From Oscillospiraceae bacterium (GTDB lineage: Bacteria; Bacillota_A; Clostridia; Oscillospirales; Oscillospiraceae): a DNA stretch of 6,915 nucleotides. Under the pieces are notes generated by a model, which worked only from the letters and a program-made list of their open reading frames with translations, had not been told where the DNA came from and ran no database searches. The DNA lies in NCBI GenBank assembly GCA_017396725.1, contig JAFQLA010000049.1, forward strand, positions 1-6,915. The letters run 5' to 3'. Below are positions 1 through 5,018 of the stretch, piece by piece; the stretch's first letter is position 1; each line of letters begins with the position of its first letter. The position numbers and the translations under genes are program-made.

Positions 1-353
1 ACCTCGTCGGACGGATAGCTGAGCATCAGGACGACCTTCTTGGCGCCCTTGGCGATGCCGCGCAGGCAGATAGCGAAGCGGTTGCGGCTGAGAATGGGGA
101 AGATAACACCGACGGTCCCGTCGCCAAGCTTTGCGGCAACATCTGCGGCAATATCATCCACAGTAGCGTAGTTACCCTGTGCGCGGGCAACGATAGCTTC
201 GGTCATTGCAATGATATCACGGTCACGAACTTCGAAACCGCCGTCAACTGCAGCGTCCAAAACAGAATTGGTAACGATCTCAACGAGGTTGTCGCCCTCA
301 CGGATGATAGGGGCGCGGATACCTCTGGAAACAGTACCTACCAGACGACTCAT
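1..353 (-). CDS. Coenzyme F420-0:L-glutamate ligase family protein (partial, N-terminal 117 residues)
   Basis: The reading frame starts at ATG 353-351 and runs off the left edge, so only the N-terminal part is visible. The protein begins MSRLVGTVSRGIRAPIIREG. The 'PII..GDNL' stretch (about residues 15-23) and 'RDRDIIAMTEAIVARAQGN' (43-61) match the start of the CofE domain, which in F420 producers adds glutamate to coenzyme F420-0 using GTP. Residues 62-117 continue the version I recall from Clostridia ('VGVIFPILSRNRFAICLRG'). A GAGGAG site at 363-368, nine bases upstream, supports the start, and a promoter lies at 416-444. No F420 biosynthesis partner is visible here, and most Clostridia are not known to make F420, so the real substrate is open; gamma-glutamylation of another acceptor is a guess. 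Family assignment is fairly secure; function is not. Confidence 0.85.
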   Translation of the reverse strand, partial: MSRLVGTVSRGIRAPIIREGDNLVEIVTNSVLDAAVDGGFEVRDRDIIAMTEAIVARAQGNYATVDDIAADVAAKLGDGTVGVIFPILSRNRFAICLRGIAKGAKKVVLMLSYPSDE

Positions 354-415
354 TCAGAATCACTCCTCGTATATAAGCAACTTTGTTGCCAGTTTATTGT
401 TTTTTCAACTTAGAT

Positions 416-444
416 ATAATAACAAGAAATTAACCTGTTGTAAA
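416..444 (-). promoter_or_regulatory. Sigma-A promoter for the F420 ligase-like gene
   Basis: On the minus strand TTTACA (444-439) is followed after 17 bases by TATTAT (421-416). This is close to the consensus for the vegetative sigma factor. Transcription would start near 409 and leave a leader of about 55 bases before the ATG at 353. The surrounding 150 bases are AT-rich, unlike the genes on either side. Confidence 0.7.
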
Positions 445-507
445 CATCAAATTGCACGACTTTTTTGAATTTTTTTGCCCAATTACAGTAAAACTTTCTT
501 ACAGGGA

Positions 508-1641
508 TCAAAAGTGCCGCAAAATCAGTTCACATGCAACCAAAAGCCCCGGCAGCAGGCTTTCCTGCTCTACATACTCCTCGCGGGTATGGGCGCCTTT
601 GCCCACGCAGCAGCCCACACAGACAGCCGGGATCCCCATGGAAAGGGGAATATTGCAGTCGGTAGAGCCGGAAGAAAAACGGATCTCTTTGCCGTAATGC
701 CGGGAATAGATCGCAGAGGACGCCGCCATCAGTTCAGCGAGCTTTTCTTCGTCCACATCGCCCGAGCAGGGTCTCTCCCCTACGGATTCCACCGTGAGAG
801 AAATGCCGTCTTCACGGATATTCTCCAGCGCGGCGCGGAATTCTTTTTCCATCGTCTCCAACGCCTTGCGCCGATCCGAGCGGAACTCATAGAGCATCTC
901 CGCCCTTTGAGCAATGGTGTTAACGGACGTGCCGCCGGAAACGGTACCTACATTGTAGGTAGTCTTTCCTTCCGCGGGAACTTTTATGGCATAAAGACGG
1001 TCAATAAGCCGTGCAAGGACAGCGATAGCGCTGCGGTTTCCGAAATCACGGAAAGAGTGACCTCCTTCCGTTTCCACCGCCACACGGTACCGCCGTGAGC
1101 CCACAGCAATGCTGACGCCGGAATCATCCTGACTGTCGAAGGAGATGAATTCTTTCACCCGCTCTCCGTAGTCCTCCATGATCTGCCGCGTTCCTTTGAG
1201 GTTGCCAAGGCCTTCCTCCGCCGCGTTGATCACCAGCAAAACACCGCCATCACAAGGCTTTAGCCCGTGAGAGGCAATACACTTTGCCGCCATCATGAGA
1301 GCCACGGCATTGGCGGTATCATCCCCCACGCCGGGGCAATAGATGCGCGCATCGTCTTCTTTCAGATCCAGCGGCTCCGTATCGGGAAAGACCACATCAC
1401 TGTGGCCTACATAAACTGTGATCTCTTTTCCCGCTTCGCAGCCAATAGGCCAGACCACATTCAGCGCCGCGTCGATATAAGCGCTCTGCGCCCCCTGCTT
1501 TTTCAGCCAATCAAGGCAGAATTCCGCCCTCGCCTCCTCGTGTCCCGAAGGAGCGGGGATACGGGCAAGAGTTTTGAGCAGTTCCAGCGCCTCGCCACGG
1601 TGCGCCGCAATATATTCTTTGATCTCGTGTGTCAGTTCCAT
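508..1641 (-). CDS. M20-family metallopeptidase (PepT/ArgE/DapE-like)
   Basis: This is a 377-residue zinc-dependent exopeptidase or deacylase with no signal peptide, so probably cytosolic. All catalytic landmarks are visible: the 'GHSD' motif gives metal ligand His80 and catalytic-site Asp82; 'GVGDDTA' supplies bridging Asp107; 'AAEEG' gives the general base Glu142 and metal ligand Glu143; 'SFDSQDD' gives Asp169; and 'GAHTREE' gives the last ligand, His351. Residues about 180-290 form the inserted dimerisation domain, including 'GGHS' (193-196) and 'GTVSGGTSVN' (232-241). Start choice: a GTG at 1656 would add five residues, but those codons contain the ribosome site GGAGG (1650-1646), so ATG 1641 is preferred. 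The gene follows a 54-residue membrane protein gene by 15 bases and is probably its operon partner. Tripeptidase-like activity on small peptides is likely; the exact substrate cannot be read from sequence. No hairpin terminator is evident after the stop. Confidence 0.93.
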   Translation of the reverse strand: MELTHEIKEYIAAHRGEALELLKTLARIPAPSGHEEARAEFCLDWLKKQGAQSAYIDAALNVVWPIGCEAGKEITVYVGHSDVVFPDTEPLDLKEDDARIYCPGVGDDTANAVALMMAAKCIASHGLKPCDGGVLLVINAAEEGLGNLKGTRQIMEDYGERVKEFISFDSQDDSGVSIAVGSRRYRVAVETEGGHSFRDFGNRSAIAVLARLIDRLYAIKVPAEGKTTYNVGTVSGGTSVNTIAQRAEMLYEFRSDRRKALETMEKEFRAALENIREDGISLTVESVGERPCSGDVDEEKLAELMAASSAIYSRHYGKEIRFSSGSTDCNIPLSMGIPAVCVGCCVGKGAHTREEYVEQESLLPGLLVACELILRHF

Positions 1642-1645
1642 AAGA

Positions 1646-1650
1646 CCTCC
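1646..1650 (-). promoter_or_regulatory. Ribosome binding site that fixes the M20 peptidase start
   Basis: GGAGG on the minus strand lies four bases before ATG 1641. It falls inside the codons that an upstream GTG start (1656) would need, which argues for the ATG. Confidence 0.7.
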
Positions 1651-1656
1651 GCCCAC

Positions 1657-1821
1657 TCAGCGGGCACGGTTAAAATTCAGTATGGCGCTCAAAGAGCAAA
1701 GGATGAATGTCACAAGAAAGCGGACATGAAACCCGCTCCAGAAAAAGCCCGCCAGAGAGGCCGCTGCCAGCACCGCGCAAAGAATACCCAGCGCGCGTCC
1801 ACGGTTTTTCGCTTTTTTCAC
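1657..1821 (-). CDS. Small two-helix membrane protein, 54 aa, unknown function
   Basis: GTG at 1821-1819 opens a 54-codon frame ending in TGA at 1659-1657. The protein starts MKKAKNRGRALGILCAVLAA: a strongly basic head, a hydrophobic segment at about residues 10-28 and a second at about 34-50, ending in a short basic tail (NRAR). This fits a small protein with two membrane segments and positively charged ends. A purine-rich site GGGGGGAG (1833-1826) precedes the start, and a well-spaced promoter lies at 1860-1888. The stop is 15 bases before the peptidase ATG, so the two genes are probably cotranscribed. I do not recognise the family. The hydrophobic pattern, ribosome site and tight spacing support it as a real gene, but its small size leaves some doubt. 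Confidence 0.62.
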   Translation of the reverse strand: MKKAKNRGRALGILCAVLAAASLAGFFWSGFHVRFLVTFILCSLSAILNFNRAR

Positions 1822-1825
1822 AGCG

Positions 1826-1833
1826 CTCCCCCC
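1826..1833 (-). promoter_or_regulatory. Purine-rich ribosome site of the 54-aa ORF
   Basis: GGGGGGAG lies four bases before the GTG start. It is an imperfect SD match (GGAG core) but is the only candidate site, and it supports translation starting at the GTG. Confidence 0.45.
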
Positions 1834-1859
1834 TTCTTACTCTTCTTCATTGCGCGATA

Positions 1860-1888
1860 ATTTTACCACACACCCCCTCTTTTTTCAA
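1860..1888 (-). promoter_or_regulatory. Sigma-A promoter of the small protein-M20 peptidase operon
   Basis: On the minus strand TTGAAA (1888-1883) and TAAAAT (1865-1860) are separated by exactly 17 bases. The start of transcription would be near 1853, giving a leader of only about 30 bases before the GTG start. It lies back to back with the promoter at 1915-1942. Confidence 0.7.
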
Positions 1889-1914
1889 CCAAAGCCCGGA
1901 GGACAAAATAGCCG

Positions 1915-1942
1915 TTGGCTTTTTTCAAAAGTATGCTATACT
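1915..1942 (+). promoter_or_regulatory. Extended -10 promoter of the phosphodiesterase gene
   Basis: TTGGCT (1915-1920) and TATACT (1937-1942) are 16 bases apart, and TGC directly before the -10 forms an extended -10 motif. Transcription would start near 1949, about 20 bases before the ATG. The ribosome site AAAGGA is at 1958-1963. Confidence 0.65.
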
Positions 1943-1970
1943 GGAAGCAACAAGCTGAAAGGATTCCTAT

Positions 1971-2939
1971 ATGAAGAAATTACTCAAGATCGTAAAAATC
2001 GTTCTTTTGGTGCTGCTGATCCTGGCGGCAGCCCTCTTTGCCGTGATCAAGATCTCCGGCAACCACCGCTCCGATCCTGCCAAGATAAAGGCCTATGAGA
2101 CCTCCAACCCCTTTATTACGGGAACCACCGAGTGCATTGCACATCGCTGCGGCGCAGGTCTTGCCCCTGAGGAAAGCCTCGCCGCTATGATGAAATGCCT
2201 CTCCGATTCTGCCATTGAAGTGGACATTTTCGAATTCGACCTGCGTCTCACCGCGGATGATGTGCCCGTTCTCTTCCATGACGCCACGCTGGATCGCATG
2301 ACCGACGCCGCGGAAGTTCTGGGCGGCACGGAAATCGCCGTTCGGGATGTGACCCTTGCCCAGCTGCAGCAGCTCAATGTGGGCGAAGGCTTCACCGATG
2401 CAGACGGCAATCACCCCTATGCCGACGAGCAGCTGAAAGTTCTGACCCTCTCCGAGGCGCTGGATTGCCTCACCTTCGCAGGCGTCACCCGATTGAGCAT
2501 CGAAGTGAAGGACGCAGGGGATGCCGGCATGCTGGCAACGGATCTCCTCTATACCGAGCTTTCTTCCCGCGGTCTCCTCACCACCACCGTCTACAGTTCT
2601 TTCAAAACCGATGTTTCCGCTTACGCGGCTCAAACCTATCCCGATCTGATCCGCAGCAATACCGATGCCGAAGCCGTAGAATTCTATCTGGCCGCCATTA
2701 CCAATAACCCCGACTATGTTCCCCCCTGCTCCGTATTCCAGCTGCCCTTTACCGATAAGTACCTCAATATGGGCGTCAACTTTGCTACCGCTCAGGTAGT
2801 CAACTACGCTCACAGCCACAATGTGGCCCTCCACTACTGGACGATCAACGATACTGAGCGCATGGAATACCTTGCCTCTCTCAAGGTGGACGGTATCATG
2901 AGCGACTATCCCGATCTTCTCTGCAAAACCCTGGGATAA
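1971..2939 (+). CDS. Membrane-anchored glycerophosphodiester phosphodiesterase (GDPD family)
   Basis: This 322-residue protein has one N-terminal membrane segment (about residues 8-27, after KKLLK) and a GDPD TIM-barrel domain filling the rest. With a basic head and no cleavage motif it is probably a signal anchor, placing the catalytic domain outside the membrane. Family motifs in order are 'HRCG..APEES' (His58, Arg59, Glu67), 'EFDLRLT' (Glu88, Asp90), 'LFHDATLDR' (catalytic His103, Asp104), 'SIEVKD' (Glu178, Lys180) and, at the C-terminus, 'YWTIND' (289-294) with 'VDGIMSDYP' (306-314). GDPD enzymes hydrolyse glycerophosphodiesters to glycerol 3-phosphate and an alcohol, recycling phospholipid head groups or polyglycerol-phosphate polymers. 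Cys60 replaces the Gly usual in the HRG motif, but the catalytic residues are intact. The gene has its own promoter and a strong terminator, so it is likely monocistronic. Confidence 0.93.
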   Translation: MKKLLKIVKIVLLVLLILAAALFAVIKISGNHRSDPAKIKAYETSNPFITGTTECIAHRCGAGLAPEESLAAMMKCLSDSAIEVDIFEFDLRLTADDVPVLFHDATLDRMTDAAEVLGGTEIAVRDVTLAQLQQLNVGEGFTDADGNHPYADEQLKVLTLSEALDCLTFAGVTRLSIEVKDAGDAGMLATDLLYTELSSRGLLTTTVYSSFKTDVSAYAAQTYPDLIRSNTDAEAVEFYLAAITNNPDYVPPCSVFQLPFTDKYLNMGVNFATAQVVNYAHSHNVALHYWTINDTERMEYLASLKVDGIMSDYPDLLCKTLG

Positions 2940-2950
2940 CATGAAATTCC

Positions 2951-2984
2951 AAAAACGGCGAAGTGTAAAAACTTCGCCGTTTTT
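2951..2984 (+). terminator. Intrinsic terminator after the phosphodiesterase gene
   Basis: A perfect 13-bp stem (2951-2963 with 2972-2984) encloses an 8-base loop. The left arm starts with five A and the right arm ends in five T, so it could work on both strands. It begins 11 bases after the stop codon. Confidence 0.9.
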
Positions 2985-2989
2985 ACTTG

Positions 2990-3017
2990 TTGAAAAACGG
3001 AAAAAAAGTGATATGAT
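2990..3017 (+). promoter_or_regulatory. Promoter of the CDP-alcohol phosphatidyltransferase gene
   Basis: TTGAAA (2990-2995) and TATGAT (3012-3017) are 16 bases apart, with TGA before the -10 as an extended motif. It starts just after the preceding terminator, so the downstream gene is a separate unit. The ribosome site AGGTGA is at 3044-3049. Confidence 0.65.
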
Positions 3018-3053
3018 AGCAAGTGAAAGTGAATCTTTTCCTCAGGTGAAAAA

Positions 3054-3587
3054 ATGAAACTCAAAAAGAATCTCCCAAATATTATCACATCTTTCCGTAT
3101 CTTTGGCGCCATCTGTCTTCTTTTTGTGGTGCCGCTGAGTGTTGCCTTTTATGCGCTTTACACCTTCTGCGGCCTGACAGACGCAGTGGACGGCGCCATC
3201 GCAAGAGCCACCAACGCCACCAGCGAGCTTGGTGCCAAGCTGGACAGTGTCGCCGACCTTCTCTTCTACGCGGTGATGCTCATCCGCATCTTCCCCGTCC
3301 TTTGGGATCTTCTTCCCCGCAACCTCTGGCTCATTGTGCTCGCGGCTATTCTGATCCGCCTTTGCTCCTATGTCACAGTCGCTGTAAAGTATCGCCGCTT
3401 TGCTTCCCTGCACACGCGGCTCAACAAGGTAACCGGGCTTCTGGTATTCTCCGTCCCCTATCTTATCAAGCTTCCTTTTGGTGTGATCGGCTGCTATTGC
3501 GCAGCTGTCGCGGGTGTGATCTCCTCTTTGCAGGAATTGGTGATCCATCTCCGGTCCAAGGAATATCCCGCCTTGAAAGAAAGTTGA
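3054..3587 (+). CDS. CDP-alcohol phosphatidyltransferase family protein (PgsA-like, small)
   Basis: This 177-residue integral membrane enzyme has the complete family signature D-x2-DG-x2-AR-x8-G-x3-D-x3-D: Asp43, Asp46, Gly47, Ala50, Arg51, Gly60, Asp64 and Asp68. These residues bind the metal ions and the CDP group; the enzyme class moves a phosphatidyl (or similar phospho-alcohol) group from a CDP-activated donor to an alcohol acceptor such as glycerol 3-phosphate, inositol or serine. Hydrophobic segments lie at about 15-38, 66-86, 91-111, 126-141 and 143-161. The ATG is preceded by AGGTGA at good distance. The length fits phosphatidylglycerophosphate synthases, but the acceptor cannot be assigned from the motif. 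No terminator is visible between its stop and the T-box promoter, so some read-through into the T-box leader is possible. Confidence 0.9.
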   Translation: MKLKKNLPNIITSFRIFGAICLLFVVPLSVAFYALYTFCGLTDAVDGAIARATNATSELGAKLDSVADLLFYAVMLIRIFPVLWDLLPRNLWLIVLAAILIRLCSYVTVAVKYRRFASLHTRLNKVTGLLVFSVPYLIKLPFGVIGCYCAAVAGVISSLQELVIHLRSKEYPALKES

Positions 3588-3604
3588 GATTTTTCAAAAA
3601 AAAC

Positions 3605-3633
3605 TTGACAAAAAAGAATTTCTTTTATAACAT
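3605..3633 (+). promoter_or_regulatory. Promoter of the T-box leader and ABC transporter operon
   Basis: A perfect -35 TTGACA lies at 3605-3610. The -10 is either TAACAT (3628-3633, 17-base spacing) or TATAAC (3626-3631, 15-base spacing, better match). Either places the RNA start near 3640, about 30 bases before the T-box Stem I. Confidence 0.7.
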
Positions 3634-3671
3634 AGCATCAATCTGATTCGTTAATACATTAAAATGCGTTT

Positions 3672-3942
3672 GAAGCAGAAACCAGTATCCGATGCCTTTC
3701 ACATTTCAGAGAGCTGTTGTTTGGTGCGAAACAGCAATGTGGATTTCGGTGAATTCATTCTGTGAGCTGAGAGTTGAAGGCCGCAAGGCTGTGTAGGCTC
3801 CTCCGGTTGCGACCGTTATATCGCCGGGGTGTTATATGCACCTACAGAGGCCCTTTTCGCGAGGATTGGGCAAAGCAGAGTGGTACCACGGTTTTTAACT
3901 GTCCCTGCGTTTTCCATCAAGAAAACGCAGGGTTTTCTTTTT
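3672..3942 (+). promoter_or_regulatory. T-box riboswitch, predicted specifier UUC (tRNA-Phe)
   Basis: This leader RNA reads the charging state of a tRNA and controls termination before the transporter genes. Stem I can be folded by hand: lower helix 3675-3680 with 3758-3763; specifier loop with AGUA (3684-3687) facing UGAAUUCA (3750-3757); helix 3689-3692 with 3746-3749; helix 3700-3705 with 3736-3741; a 5' AG-rich bulge (3706-3712); helix 3713-3718 with 3730-3735; and a distal loop with GGUGCGA. In the canonical layout the specifier is the triplet before the last purine of the loop, here UUC at 3754-3756, a Phe codon. A long arm pairs 3792-3797 with 3841-3846, and Stem III pairs 3850-3853 with 3868-3871. 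The T-box (3877-3891) carries bulge UGGU (3881-3884), able to pair with a tRNA 3' end ACCA. The antiterminator pairs 3875-3880 with 3903-3908 and 3888-3891 with 3899-3902, excluding the terminator. Confidence 0.93.
3903..3942 (+). terminator. T-box regulated intrinsic terminator
   Basis: A perfect 12-bp stem (3903-3914 with 3921-3932) with a 6-base loop is followed by TTTTCTTTTT (3933-3942). Its left arm overlaps the 3' half of the antiterminator, so the two folds exclude each other. Charged tRNA leaves the terminator formed; uncharged tRNA favours read-through. Confidence 0.92.
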
Positions 3943-3957
3943 GCATTGGTAAGTTCT

Positions 3958-3975
3958 CATGATCTGCGGATCATG
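3958..3975 (+). repeat. Short inverted repeat between terminator and binding-protein gene
   Basis: CATGATC (3958-3964) and GATCATG (3969-3975) form a perfect 7-bp stem with loop TGCG. No T-run follows, so it is not a terminator. It would sit near the 5' side of the read-through mRNA, 24 bases before the ribosome site. Confidence 0.5.
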
Positions 3976-3999
3976 CAACTGATAGAAAATTTTTCAAGC

Positions 4000-4004
4000 G
4001 AGGT
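4000..4004 (+). promoter_or_regulatory. Ribosome binding site of the binding-protein gene
   Basis: GAGGT lies seven bases before ATG 4012 and settles the start there. The frame stays open upstream to an ATG at 3829, but that lies inside the T-box structure and before the terminator. Confidence 0.75.
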
Positions 4005-4011
4005 AAAAAAC

Positions 4012-5013
4012 ATGAAAAAAGCATTGTCTCTCATTCTGGCAGCCGTTCTTTGTCTGTCCCTCCTCTCTGCCTGCGGCGAGAAAACGGTCACCATCAAGGT
4101 AGACCCTGACAAGAGCGAATACAACGTCGGTATCTGCCAGCTCATGACCCATGAATCTCTTGACCTTGCTACTCAGGGCTTTAAAGACGCGCTGACCGAA
4201 GCTCTTGCCGCCGAAGGCCGCACCGTAGTCTTCAATGAGCAGAACGGTCAGGGCGACCCCAATACCTGCACCACCATCGTTAACAGCTTCGTTTCCGAAG
4301 ATGTTGACCTCATCATGGCTAACGCCACCCCCGCTCTCCAGTCCGCTTACAACTCCACCGAAGTGATCCCCGTTCTGGGCACCTCCATCACTGAGTACGG
4401 CGTAGCTCTCTCTCTGGAAAACTTCACCGGCACCGTTGGCAACAACGTTTCCGGTACTTCTGACTTGGCTCCCTTGGATGAACAGGCCCAGATGGTCCTT
4501 GATGTTCTCGGTCTTGCTGAAGGCGCCACCGTCGGCATCCTCTACTGCTCCGCAGAACCCAACTCCGCCTATCAGTATGATGTAGTCAGTGCATATCTCG
4601 CTGACAAGGGCATCACCGTCAACGAATACAAGTTCTCCGAATCCACCGAACTGCAGAGCATCGTCACCAAGGCTTCCGACGAATGCGACGCTATCTATGT
4701 TCCTACCGACAACACCTGCGCCTCCAACGACGACATCATCGGCAATGTCTGCGCCGGCAAGACCCCCGTATTCACCGGCTATGAAAGCAGCATCTGCTTC
4801 GCAACTCTCGCCATCAGCTACTATAACATCGGCGCCGAAACCGGCAAGATGGCAGCAAAGGTTCTTCTCGGTCAGGAAGATATCACCCAGATGGCTATCG
4901 GCTACGATGCCGAACCCGTCGCCAAGTACAATAAGTCCGTCTGCGAAGCTTTGGGCATTGATACCGCCGCTCTGGACGCAGCCGGCTATATTAACCGCGA
5001 AAGTGCAGCGTGA
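4012..5013 (+). CDS. ABC transporter substrate-binding lipoprotein, TrpX-like (ABC_sub_bind family)
   Basis: This 333-residue extracellular binding protein would capture the ligand and deliver it to the permease encoded next. Residues 1-21 are a lipoprotein signal: basic KK, hydrophobic core and lipobox LSAC with Cys21 as the predicted lipidated residue. The rest follows the two-lobed ABC_sub_bind pattern: 'YNVGICQLMTHESLD' (37-51), 'NEQNGQGDPN' (75-84), 'DLIMANATPALQ' (99-110), 'IPVLGTSITE' (119-128), 'VGILYCSAEPNS' (174-185) and 'DAIYVPTDNT' (226-235). The start at 4012 is chosen from the GAGGT site and the signal peptide. Members with this gene order are commonly named TrpX and assigned to tryptophan uptake. 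Here the T-box upstream reads as Phe-specific, so phenylalanine or an aromatic relative is an equally reasonable ligand. The gene overlaps or nearly touches the next one. Confidence 0.92.
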   Translation: MKKALSLILAAVLCLSLLSACGEKTVTIKVDPDKSEYNVGICQLMTHESLDLATQGFKDALTEALAAEGRTVVFNEQNGQGDPNTCTTIVNSFVSEDVDLIMANATPALQSAYNSTEVIPVLGTSITEYGVALSLENFTGTVGNNVSGTSDLAPLDEQAQMVLDVLGLAEGATVGILYCSAEPNSAYQYDVVSAYLADKGITVNEYKFSESTELQSIVTKASDECDAIYVPTDNTCASNDDIIGNVCAGKTPVFTGYESSICFATLAISYYNIGAETGKMAAKVLLGQEDITQMAIGYDAEPVAKYNKSVCEALGIDTAALDAAGYINRESAA

Positions 5014-5018
5014 TCATA

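Noticed and set aside
461..507. Possible terminator after the M20 peptidase (minus strand)
   Set aside because: Only weak GTAA/TTAC pairing is present and no stable GC stem precedes a T-run. I do not call a terminator here.
475..1098. Long open frame on the plus strand opposite the M20 peptidase
   Set aside because: It overlaps a gene with all catalytic residues in place and has no recognisable domain or ribosome site.
1980..2942. Long open frame on the minus strand opposite the phosphodiesterase
   Set aside because: It is a shadow of the GC-rich codon pattern of a gene with complete GDPD motifs; the antisense product shows no recognisable motif or ribosome site.
3740..3743. TGG followed by A inside the T-box Stem I, as a possible Trp specifier
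   Set aside because: In the fold U3740 and G3741 are paired with 3700-3701 in a perfect 6-bp helix above the specifier loop, so this triplet is not free for anticodon pairing. UUC at 3754-3756 occupies the canonical position.
3829..4011. Upstream extension of the binding protein from ATG 3829
   Set aside because: It lies within the T-box and runs through its terminator. The ribosome site and lipoprotein signal peptide point to ATG 4012.
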